Below, one piece after another: positions 8,874 through 15,937 of a stretch of DNA of 40,583 nt. Source of the DNA: JBMOPD01 sp049323615 (GTDB lineage Bacteria; Bacillota; Desulfotomaculia; Desulfotomaculales; Desulfocucumaceae); assembly GCA_049323615.1 (NCBI GenBank), contig JBMOPD010000061.1, positions 1 to 40,583 on the forward strand. The letters are read 5' to 3'. The translations under genes were made by a program, and so were the position numbers. Positions within the stretch are counted from its first letter, which is position 1, and each line of letters opens with the position of its first letter. The notes under the pieces were generated by a model, which was given only the letters and a program-made list of their open reading frames with translations, was not told the DNA's origin and ran no database searches.

Positions 8874-9704
8874 TCAAACGTAACTGTGCAGCCCCGGCAG
8901 CAGCAAATTAACCCCGAAATATGTAAAGAGGACGGCCAGAAAGCCAATGACCGACATCCAGGCCGCCCGGTGCCCCCTCCAGCCGTAGGTAACCCGGGCA
9001 TGAAGATAAACGGCGTAGACAATCCAGGTGATCAGCGCCCAGGTCTCCTTGGGGTCCCAGCTCCAGTACGCCCCCCAGGCCCGTTCGGCCCAAATGGCCC
9101 CGGTTATCAAAACAAGGGTCATAAAGGGGAAGGCAAAGGCTATGGACCCGTAGTTCAGCTCATCCAGAACCTTCAGGCCCGGCAGAAGCTGGTAAAGCCC
9201 GCCGGCAACCCTGCCGGAGGCCTCCCTCCTCTCCCGCAGGAGGTACGCAATAGCCATTCCGAAAGAAACCGCGAACCCCCCATAGGCCAGAATGGCAGTA
9301 AAGACATGGATCTGCAGCCAGTAGCTCTGCAGCGCCGGCACCAGCGGCCTGATATCCTTCGGGAGAACCGAGGCATAGCCAATGAGGCCGAAGATCAGTG
9401 GGGTCACAAAGGCTCCCAGAATCCTAATGGAATGCCGCTTCTCAACGAATAAAAAGATCAGGGCGGTACCCCAGGCAAAAAGTGAAGTAAATTCGTACAT
9501 GTTGCTGAAAGGCAGGCGCCCGGCTTCAGCGGTTCTGACCATCACGGCCGCCGTGTGCAGGATGAATGCCACCAGTGTTACAAAAAAGGCCAGTCTCCCG
9601 GTCTTTTCCCGGCGCCGGGCGGCCGAGGCAAAATAAAGGATCATTGCCACCAGGTAGAGAACCACCGCCAGGTTAAAAAGATTACTTTCCCACTGGCTGA
9701 CCAA
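8874..9704 (-). CDS. resC: Cytochrome c assembly protein ResC/CcsA (system II heme handling)
   Basis: This is a polytopic membrane protein that, with ResB, carries heme across the membrane and attaches it to CXXCH apocytochromes. The family's tryptophan-rich heme motif is present near residue 205 (WGAYWSWDPKETWALITW), with histidines in flanking helices (for example MYLHAR- and RGHRAAW-type segments). The length of 276 residues and about eight membrane helices fit ResC. The TTG start follows GGGGAGGTGTAAGAA. It lies downstream of resB in the same direction with an 88-base gap that includes a heptamer repeat. Some databases call this family CcsB; the WWD motif decides which half it is. It implies that the cell makes c-type cytochromes. 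Confidence 0.93.
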   Translation of the reverse strand: MVSQWESNLFNLAVVLYLVAMILYFASAARRREKTGRLAFFVTLVAFILHTAAVMVRTAEAGRLPFSNMYEFTSLFAWGTALIFLFVEKRHSIRILGAFVTPLIFGLIGYASVLPKDIRPLVPALQSYWLQIHVFTAILAYGGFAVSFGMAIAYLLRERREASGRVAGGLYQLLPGLKVLDELNYGSIAFAFPFMTLVLITGAIWAERAWGAYWSWDPKETWALITWIVYAVYLHARVTYGWRGHRAAWMSVIGFLAVLFTYFGVNLLLPGLHSYV

Positions 9705-9792
9705 TTCTTACACCTCCCCGATTCAACCTTCCGGCTTACCCGATGCTACCAGGTTCAATCCTTGTTTACTCCTTCATTCCGGATTACGGATT

Positions 9793-11151
9793 TTACTGCT
9801 GACTGCTGACAGCTGATTGCTGACAGCTTTCTTTTACACTTAACTCCGCTATCCCACCGGTATCCTCCTTCAGGCGGGCCGGAAAACGGGGCGAGGAACC
9901 GGCCAAAAGGATCCGGCTGCCGGACGGGTCCGGGCTGACCATGGCCCAGATGCGCCTGGGAATAACATAAAAGTTTAAAAAAAGCCCCAGCAACAGCAAG
10001 GTCAGACCCGAATAAACAACCGGGATTCCCGGGTCCCTGGCCAGTTTCAGGCCGGTATACTGACGGTAACCCGTAAAGGTAAGGACCAGGCTGTCGCCAA
10101 TCTGCACTGGCTCATTCAATTTGGTTACATCATAAGTCAATACCCCGGGCCCGTAATACACCACGTAAACCACCCGGGGGTTATTGGGCAGGGGGCTTTT
10201 GGTCCCGGGGTGACCCGCAGCATTGATAAAAAAGTCCGGGTAAAAAATGGCCTTGACACTGAGGCCTTCCCCCAGGGGCGCGGTCTGCCGGTCCAGCAAA
10301 GTTACTTTGGTTTCTTTACCGGGGTTATTGACCACTCCTTCCACCACCCACCCGTAACTGGTCTGGTAGAAGGTTACCCCTTTGTAGGTCAGGGGATCAT
10401 TCACGGCAATGGTCTTTTTAATTACCTCCCGGCCGCCGTCGATGATTCTCAAATCGCTGTAATACTGTTTAGGCATGTAATCATCGTAGTAGTCAACCCG
10501 GAAATCATCCAGATTAACCGAAAAACCGGCCTTCTGGAGGTGATAGGCTTCACCCTCGGAGATATTGGCATAGTCCTTAAACCCCGCCAGGCCGCCGTAA
10601 AGGGCGCCGGCCACGATCACCACCAGGCTGAGGTGGGTAACCAAAGTTCCCGGATATCCGAAGCGCCCCCGGTCGGCATAGAGGTAAAAACGGCCCTCCT
10701 TCTCTTGTAGGAAAACGCGGTAACGCTTTTTACGCAAGCCGGCCGATAAAAGGTGGGCCGTCTCTCCGGCGCCTTTGGGAGAGACGGCCCGGCTGCTGAT
10801 GGCAGCGCCGGTGTATTCTTCCTCCCGGTAGCGATACTGAAAAGTGGTGGCTTGCCGCCAGAGGGGCGCCAGGCGGCTCAGGCTGCAGGCCAGTATGGAG
10901 GCCGTCAACAGGAAGGCCAGGGCCAAAAACCACCAGGAGTGAAAAACGTCATCCAGTTGAAACACGCCGATCAGATTGGCGCGCAGCGGCCCGTAGGCCT
11001 GCCGGTAAAAAGCCGTCTCCTCACCCTGCGGGATAATGGTCCCGAATACCGATACCCCGGCTATAATGAGCAGGAGAAAGAGGTTGAAACGCATGGAGAT
11101 AAGCCTTTTAAAAAATTGCCGGGTAAAGCTTGCTAATCTGTATTGCGGCAT
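9793..11151 (-). CDS. resB: Cytochrome c assembly protein ResB (system II)
   Basis: This is the partner of ResC in cytochrome c assembly. It has early transmembrane helices (MRFNLFLLLIIAGVSVFGTIIPQ and a WWFLALAFLLTASILACSLSRL segment), a third near VTHLSLVVIVAGALYGG, a large outer domain, and a final helix near VYSGLTLLLLGLFLNFYVIPRRIW. The length is 452 residues from the ATG at 11151. A TTG at 11208 extends the frame by 19 residues (IHRKEEAPFPG...) but lacks homologous sequence, though an AAAGGAGG lies in that extension. The last 11 codons (CQQSAVSSQQ stop) are made wholly of a seven-base repeat tract, so the native C-terminus has been replaced or extended. It is the first gene of resB-resC. 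Confidence 0.92.
   Translation of the reverse strand: MPQYRLASFTRQFFKRLISMRFNLFLLLIIAGVSVFGTIIPQGEETAFYRQAYGPLRANLIGVFQLDDVFHSWWFLALAFLLTASILACSLSRLAPLWRQATTFQYRYREEEYTGAAISSRAVSPKGAGETAHLLSAGLRKKRYRVFLQEKEGRFYLYADRGRFGYPGTLVTHLSLVVIVAGALYGGLAGFKDYANISEGEAYHLQKAGFSVNLDDFRVDYYDDYMPKQYYSDLRIIDGGREVIKKTIAVNDPLTYKGVTFYQTSYGWVVEGVVNNPGKETKVTLLDRQTAPLGEGLSVKAIFYPDFFINAAGHPGTKSPLPNNPRVVYVVYYGPGVLTYDVTKLNEPVQIGDSLVLTFTGYRQYTGLKLARDPGIPVVYSGLTLLLLGLFLNFYVIPRRIWAMVSPDPSGSRILLAGSSPRFPARLKEDTGGIAELSVKESCQQSAVSSQQ
9794..9828. repeat. Heptanucleotide repeat tract inside the resB 3' end
   Basis: Five units read TACTGCT, GACTGCT, GACAGCT, GATTGCT, GACAGCT. Read on the minus strand they encode the last residues and supply the TAA stop of resB. 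Two further degenerate units (ATTCCGG, ATTACGG) lie just outside at about 9776-9790. Confidence 0.88.
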
Positions 11152-11635
11152 ATTTTCGCGCCTGGAAAGGAACCCGGGAAAAGGCGCCTCCTCCTTTCGA
11201 TGGATCAAAAAATATTCATATTAGCTCCATTCAGTGCATATTCATCATATTCCTTTCAATATAATAATCAGCCACCATTAACAAAAATTAAACAAAATCT
11301 AAACAAATAATTACTAAGAAAAATTTATCCGACCTTGAAAAAAAACTGGTGGGTTTCAATATTGGCTAGGACGGCTGGGGTCCGCCTGTCCTGTAAAACA
11401 CCGTACGCGCCACAGCTGAAAGAGAAGCTGGGAGTAGATTACTACAAGCAGCTACAAGTTTCAGTCCTGAACACGGTCCCAGACAACGCCAAAAAGGAAA
11501 CACCGCCCCGGGACGGCTGTTGCCCGGAGCATATTATACTGATGATAATTCAGCCGGCTGCTGCCGGCCACTGTGAGTTTAAAGCGGCCCGGGGCCTTTA
11601 GCCCCGGACCGCCCGTTTACAGTGAAGTGCAGCCT
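11152..11635. other. Intergenic region between resB and the chemoreceptor-like gene
   Basis: The part at 11220-11340 is strongly AT-rich and should hold the resB promoter (minus strand), though no single hexamer pair is convincing. The part at 11341-11580 is GC-richer and has an open frame of 88 codons (11335-11601, TTG start, no ribosome binding site) that I do not recognise and do not call a gene. The end holds the hairpin at 11584-11612. Nothing else was seen. Confidence 0.5.
11581..11612 (-). terminator. Hairpin terminator at the end of the nicotinate operon
   Basis: A 12-base-pair stem with one mismatch and a CTTTA loop (11584-11595 with 11601-11612) lies 24 bases past the stop of the chemoreceptor-like gene. 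On the minus strand it is followed by only TTTAAAC, so termination may be partial. It marks the end of the long minus-strand operon. Confidence 0.55.
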
Positions 11636-12496
11636 TTATTTTACCAGCTCCTCGGCCATCTGGGCCAGTTCATCGGACATGGACTGCAATTTCTTTATGC
11701 TGGCCGTTATTTCCTCGGCGGAGGACGCCTGGTGCTGGGACACCGCCGATATCTGCTGTATCCCGGCTGTCAGGTTCAGTACCGTTTCCTGGATATTTTT
11801 CAGCTTGCCGCTTATTTCCTTCACGGAGTTATTGGTCTTTGCGGCCAGATTGCGGATTTCGCCGGCCACCACGTTGAACCCCCTGCCCTGATCACCGGCC
11901 CGGGCGGCCTCGATGGCCGCGTTAAGCCCCAGCAGGTGAGTCTGGCCGGCAACCTCCTTGATCAGGTCAATGACAGTATCCATTTCCCTGATGTCTGTGC
12001 TGATGCCCGAGGTGTTCCGGGACAGTTCTTGGGCGGATGCCGACAGCTGCTCGGAGGCGCTCATCAGGTTGCTGCTGCCGCAGTAAATGTTGTTCAGGGC
12101 GCTGTTCAGGTCCTCGGCCATTTTACTTACCCTTTCCTGCCTGTCCAGGGGAATACCAACGGCAATAGTCCCGATCACCCTGCCCTCGCCATCCTTTATG
12201 GGTATCCCGATGCCGGTAAAAGGCACTCCCATCACTTCCCGGGCAACGTTTCTTACCACCCGCCGGCCCGAATTGATGCAGGCCTCGGCAATGCTTCCGG
12301 CCTTGATGGCGTCACCGGCGTTCAGTCCCAGCCTGAGCTTTTCACTGGAGGAGTGGTAAAGGTATTTTTCCGTGTCCGAAATGGAATAGGATGGTTCTTC
12401 CCCCAAAACCTGGCGAAGGTAGTGAGCAACTTTCAACAGGTAATGCAAATCGTTGTCCCGACCCGTTTTTACATCTTGTGGCTGTTCGCTCACCAA
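11636..12496 (-). CDS. Soluble methyl-accepting-chemotaxis-like signalling protein
   Basis: This is a cytoplasmic receptor-type protein without membrane helices. Residues 1-125 form a sensory domain ending in PFTGIGIPIKDGEGRVIGTIAVGIPLDRQERV, resembling short PAS/Cache-like sensors. Residues 130-286 form the coiled-coil signalling domain, with the conserved hairpin tip LIKEVAGQTHLLGLNAAIEA and ARAGDQGRGFNVVAGEIRNLA that contacts CheA/CheW. It is shorter than usual, with few methylation helices. It is the last gene of the operon, 28 bases after the UPF0280 gene, which suggests that it senses the growth substrate or an intermediate. Whether it controls motility or something else cannot be seen. 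Confidence 0.88.
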   Translation of the reverse strand: MVSEQPQDVKTGRDNDLHYLLKVAHYLRQVLGEEPSYSISDTEKYLYHSSSEKLRLGLNAGDAIKAGSIAEACINSGRRVVRNVAREVMGVPFTGIGIPIKDGEGRVIGTIAVGIPLDRQERVSKMAEDLNSALNNIYCGSSNLMSASEQLSASAQELSRNTSGISTDIREMDTVIDLIKEVAGQTHLLGLNAAIEAARAGDQGRGFNVVAGEIRNLAAKTNNSVKEISGKLKNIQETVLNLTAGIQQISAVSQHQASSAEEITASIKKLQSMSDELAQMAEELVK

Positions 12497-12524
12497 ATCA
12501 CCTGCCTGAATAATTACTTTTTAA

Positions 12525-13361
12525 TCACAGCTCTTTTGCTATACCGCCGGGAAACATCCACACCTGGTCCCTTACGGCAATCACGGCCCCGAACAGAAGC
12601 CCCTTCTCCCGGTACCTAAAAAACCTTTCCTGTCCCGAAGCGATGGCTTTTCGCACGGTGGGGCCGTCCAGCCTGCCCACCTTTTCCACCACCACCTGCC
12701 CCCTGATGTCGGTAAGGGGGTCCAGTTCCTCGGCTTTTCTCAGCTTAATGCCGGGGTGACCGGCGTAGACCGCGTTGGCCACCATGGTGGCACAGGCGTC
12801 GGCCTGGGCCGCTGTTCCGGCCAGCACAACCACGGCGGAGGCTATCCCCTTGGTGAAGCTCCTGCCCCCGAAGCCGCTGGTGGCTATGCCGCCCAGGCCG
12901 TATTCCCCCTTCAGGTCGATGAAGTGGGTGACTTTACCGGAGGCCAGGTCGGTAACAATCCCCACCCGGATGGATTCGCCCTTGCCCAGCCGGATGGCGA
13001 TATCACCGCCGTTATTGACGATGATCCTGGTGGCCCCCTCCCCTGCCGCCCCCTCCAGCGCCTGTTCGGCAAAAGCCCCCGCCACCGCGGCCATGGGAGT
13101 GATGTCGGGCTCGCCGGTGGCCCTGGTGACTTCAATCATCCTGTTTAACACAGCCGGGTCGGCCCCGTCGGTCAACGCGTCACGGGCCAGAACCCTTGCC
13201 CTGTCCAGCACCCCGGACAGGGCTTCCAGCTGCCGGACGGCCGTTTCGGCCCCTTTCAGGGCCGCCGCGGTCATCGGGCCGCCGCTTCCGCCGGCCTCTA
13301 TAACCATGGACACCGGGCCATAGTCCACCAGCACTTTTCCGGGGGCCAGTTGGCGGTACAT
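12525..13361 (-). CDS. UPF0280 family protein (ApbE-like superfamily), nicotinate operon
   Basis: This protein of 278 residues belongs to the uncharacterised UPF0280 family, which I recall as related in fold to ApbE flavin transferases. Visible family features are MYRQLAPGKVLVDYGPVSMVIEAGG at the start, IIVNNGGDIAIRLG (about residues 113-126), a Gly-rich GIATSGFGGRSFTKGIASAVVVLAG core (about 178-202) and ADACATMVANAV. There is no signal peptide, so it is cytoplasmic. The ATG follows GGGAGGTAATAT. It sits between the DUF1185 and chemoreceptor genes in the operon. By context it could modify or protect a flavin enzyme of the pathway, or act on an unstable intermediate. Both are guesses. Confidence 0.8.
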   Translation of the reverse strand: MYRQLAPGKVLVDYGPVSMVIEAGGSGGPMTAAALKGAETAVRQLEALSGVLDRARVLARDALTDGADPAVLNRMIEVTRATGEPDITPMAAVAGAFAEQALEGAAGEGATRIIVNNGGDIAIRLGKGESIRVGIVTDLASGKVTHFIDLKGEYGLGGIATSGFGGRSFTKGIASAVVVLAGTAAQADACATMVANAVYAGHPGIKLRKAEELDPLTDIRGQVVVEKVGRLDGPTVRKAIASGQERFFRYREKGLLFGAVIAVRDQVWMFPGGIAKEL

Positions 13362-13433
13362 ATATTACCTCCCGCAAATTACCCAAAGCGTCTATCCACC
13401 CTTAAATCACTTATCCTGAAAAGCTTCCGGGTC

Positions 13434-13488
13434 AGAATCCAGAATCCAGGAGTCAGAATCCAGAATAAAAATAACAACTCTTAGCCGG
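13434..13488. repeat. Heptamer repeat plus conserved flank, between DUF1185 and UPF0280 genes
   Basis: Five units read AGAATCC, AGAATCC, AGGAGTC, AGAATCC, AGAATAA (13434-13468), preceded by GGGTC. The following block AGAATAAAAATAACAA then CTCTTAGCCGG (13462-13488) recurs almost base for base at 40439-40466. It lies inside the operon, so it is transcribed. Confidence 0.85.
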
Positions 13489-13547
13489 CCACAGATTTTA
13501 TTGATTGTGGCGCCGTGTTTAGCGGCGTGGGAAACCACCCTGAAAAA

Positions 13548-14138
13548 TTACCGCAGCCCGTCTTCACCCTTTACCTCTTCAACCTTAAGCCCGCCGATCC
13601 TGGCCAGCGGGCGGCCGGAGTCGGTCACCGCCACGATTAAAACCAGCTCGTCGGACCTGGGGGCGTCGGGCACGCGCACTTCCATGGCGTCAAAGTGGGA
13701 CCGTACAAAGGCCGCATTCTTGAAATGAAGCGGCACGTCTATGGCCGCCCCGGGATATCCCAGTTTCTTGGCCGACGGGATGATGGCCTTGCCTCCGCCC
13801 ACATTTTCCCGCATGGGGGTGCCCAGCTTGGGGTGCATAAGGGCCGCGCAGTGCTCCAACTCCCCCTGCTCGCCGGCGATGGCCGCCTTGCCGTAGCTGT
13901 GCACCGCCCCGGGCTCTATCCCCAGGGCCGCCACTGCCCTCCTGGTCAGCATTACCCCCAACTCCTCGCTCCACTCGACCAGGAGGGAAAGGTCTTCCTG
14001 GTATTTGCCGGCGAAGGGGTTTTTGAACACAGCCACCGCCGCCGCCTTACGGGCGGGCCGGGTCAGCTTCTTTTGGCCTTCGGCATGGGTTTCTTCCACT
14101 ATGGTGTATAGTTTCCGGATTTCTGGTCTACTGCTCAT
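13548..14138 (-). CDS. DUF1185 / AA_synth family protein, nicotinate operon
   Basis: This 196-residue cytoplasmic protein belongs to the 'amino acid synthesis' family (PF06684, formerly DUF1185), whose name has no firm biochemical basis. Recognisable blocks are IRKLYTIVEETHAEGQ at the start, AAVAVFKNPFAGKYQEDLSLLVEWSEELG, the glycine-rich HSYGKAAIAGEQGELEHCAALMHPKLGTPMR (split here at about residues 90-120) and SRPLARIGGL-type ending. The ATG follows GAGGGGGATAAAA. It lies 132 bases after the symporter gene and before UPF0280. Genes of this family often accompany ring-opening amidohydrolases, so a role near the enamidase product is plausible, but the reaction is unknown. Confidence 0.8.
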   Translation of the reverse strand: MSSRPEIRKLYTIVEETHAEGQKKLTRPARKAAAVAVFKNPFAGKYQEDLSLLVEWSEELGVMLTRRAVAALGIEPGAVHSYGKAAIAGEQGELEHCAALMHPKLGTPMRENVGGGKAIIPSAKKLGYPGAAIDVPLHFKNAAFVRSHFDAMEVRVPDAPRSDELVLIVAVTDSGRPLARIGGLKVEEVKGEDGLR

Positions 14139-14269
14139 TTTTATCCCCCTCGGTGTTATAAAGTATAATGTCAGGAGTTCAGGGATAAGGGGTCAGAGAT
14201 GAAGAATCCCTATCCCTAACCCCCAATTCCCCAATTCCGGGAGAGGAAGGGGTTTCCCCCCTCCTTTCC

Positions 14270-15748
14270 TCATATGGCGTTTTTCTCCTTCAGGGCGCCG
14301 TTCACATAATCTATGAATTCCTCGGCCTTTTCCCCGGGTGGAGTGGTCAACAGGCTGACAATGATAAAGAGGCCCGCCGAAATAATCCCGCTCCAGACTC
14401 CGGGCCCCCAACCCAGGGGCTTGACGCCGCCGAACTGGAACCAGAAGGCCGCAATTCCACCCACCACTATGCCGGTAATGGCGCCTGCCGCCGTACCTCT
14501 CTTCCAGAAAAAGGCCCCGATTATGGCCGGCACGATCACCAGCAGGCCGGCCGAGGAGGCCACCGAGAGAACGGCGATCAGCCCCAGCCTCAGAGTGGCG
14601 AAGAGGAATGCCGCTATGGCAAACAGCGGCACAAACACCCTGCCCACGGCAAACAGTTTGCTTTCTTCAATATTGGGGTTGGAAACCTTCAGTATGTCCT
14701 GTGAAACCATGGACGACAGGGTAAGGATGATGGAGTTGGTGGTGGAGATGGCCGCAGCCGTGATGCCCACCATAACCAGCAGGGCTATGCCTGTGGGAAC
14801 GATGTCGAGGGCCAGCAGGCTGGGGGTGGCCAGATCACCGCTCTTGAGGCCGGGAATCAACGCCCGGGCCGAAAATCCCCAGATGATCGATATAAAGGTG
14901 TAGATGAAACCGAAGACCAGAAAGCCCATCAACATTGTTCTCATGGCGCTTAACGATTTGGGTATGAACAGGCGCTGGCTGACCTGGGGGTTGGAGAGGC
15001 AGAAGAAAAACCAGGGCAGGGCCAGGGCGACAAAGGCCTTCATATTGAAGAATCCCGGCCCCGGAACGGTCAGCCACCTGGGGTGCTGAGTTTCAAGGGT
15101 GCCGAACAGCCCCCCGAAGCCGCCGAAGCCGCCGTATACCACAAAGAGCACCGAAAGAGTGGAAATTACAATCATCAGCAGGGCCTGAAGTGAGTCGGTC
15201 CAGGCCACGGCCCTCATTCCGCCCATATAGGCCCAGATGATGGTCACGAAGGTGGCAATTACCAGTCCCGCCATGAAGGGGATGGCCCCTTTGGACATGC
15301 CTTCCATCAACGTGCCTATGCCAATCAGCTGGACGGCGCTGTACGGGATTAAAAATATTATGGAAGCCACTGCGGCCAATGCCTGCAGGCCCTTGCTCCG
15401 GTACCTGTCCCCCAGAAGCTCGGGAGGGGTTATATAGCCGTACTTTTTCCCGGCCAGCCAGAATCTGGGGCCAAAAAAGGCAACCAGCACCAGGCCGGAC
15501 AGATAGATCAGTTCAAAGCCCCAGGCGCCCACTCCGCCGATGTACGTCAGCCCGGCCAGGCCAACCATCATGAAGGCGCTGTAGGTGGTGGCGCTGTACG
15601 TAAGGGCGGCCACAAAACCGCCGATGGTCCGGTTGGCTATAAAGAAGTCGGCCACGCCATGGGTCATGCCCCGCTTGGCGTATACAGCCACCACAGTTCC
15701 AACGGTAAAGTACAACAGCAAGGCTATATAGATGTAAGAAGCCTTCAA
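14270..15748 (-). CDS. Sodium:solute symporter, probable nicotinate importer
   Basis: This is an SSS-family (TC 2.A.21) transporter of 492 residues with about 13 membrane helices and no soluble domain. Typical segments are the first helix YIYIALLLYFTVGTVVAVYAKRG, FFIANRTIGGFVAALTYSATTYSAFMMVGLAGLTY with the sodium-site serines and threonines, and AISTTNSIILTLSSMVSQDI around residue 330. I place the start at the TTG at 15748, 12 codons inside the longest frame, because GGAGGGATTAGA stands directly before it and the upstream codons overlap the small membrane gene. The stop of that gene is one base away, so the two are coupled. The position in the operon points to nicotinate or 6-hydroxynicotinate uptake. 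The substrate is inferred. Confidence 0.88.
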   Translation of the reverse strand: MKASYIYIALLLYFTVGTVVAVYAKRGMTHGVADFFIANRTIGGFVAALTYSATTYSAFMMVGLAGLTYIGGVGAWGFELIYLSGLVLVAFFGPRFWLAGKKYGYITPPELLGDRYRSKGLQALAAVASIIFLIPYSAVQLIGIGTLMEGMSKGAIPFMAGLVIATFVTIIWAYMGGMRAVAWTDSLQALLMIVISTLSVLFVVYGGFGGFGGLFGTLETQHPRWLTVPGPGFFNMKAFVALALPWFFFCLSNPQVSQRLFIPKSLSAMRTMLMGFLVFGFIYTFISIIWGFSARALIPGLKSGDLATPSLLALDIVPTGIALLVMVGITAAAISTTNSIILTLSSMVSQDILKVSNPNIEESKLFAVGRVFVPLFAIAAFLFATLRLGLIAVLSVASSAGLLVIVPAIIGAFFWKRGTAAGAITGIVVGGIAAFWFQFGGVKPLGWGPGVWSGIISAGLFIIVSLLTTPPGEKAEEFIDYVNGALKEKNAI

Positions 15749-15749
15749 T

Positions 15750-15932
15750 CTAATCCCTCCATTTGCTTGTAATAATTCCAACACTGATAATGGCCACTAC
15801 GGCGAATACTCCCCAGTAAAGAAACGCGCCGTACACCTTGGCAACACCCGACAGGAAATAAAAGGGAACGGTAAAAGCTGAAAATACTATGATGAAAAAC
15901 CAGATCGCCCAGCCTATCAGTTGGCCCTGCAT
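15750..15932 (-). CDS. Small membrane protein, symporter accessory subunit
   Basis: This is a 60-residue protein with two hydrophobic helices (about 5-28 and 34-54) and a basic tail SKWRD. Tiny genes of this kind commonly precede SSS symporters, as with the YhdT-PanF pair, and are annotated as symporter small accessory proteins. The ATG at 15932 has AGGAGGTGAAATTT before it; a GTG at 15941 overlaps the stop of the Mo-subunit gene. It is coupled to both neighbours. Function by context only. Confidence 0.75.
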   Translation of the reverse strand: MQGQLIGWAIWFFIIVFSAFTVPFYFLSGVAKVYGAFLYWGVFAVVAIISVGIITSKWRD

Positions 15933-15937
15933 AAATT

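Noticed and set aside
11335..11601. Open frame of 88 codons before the chemoreceptor-like gene
   Set aside because: TTG start without a ribosome binding site, no recognised motif, and it runs into the terminator hairpin. A decayed gene is possible but cannot be supported.
13434..13488. CRISPR-like array at the heptamer tracts
   Set aside because: Units are seven bases with no spacers, and no cas genes are present.
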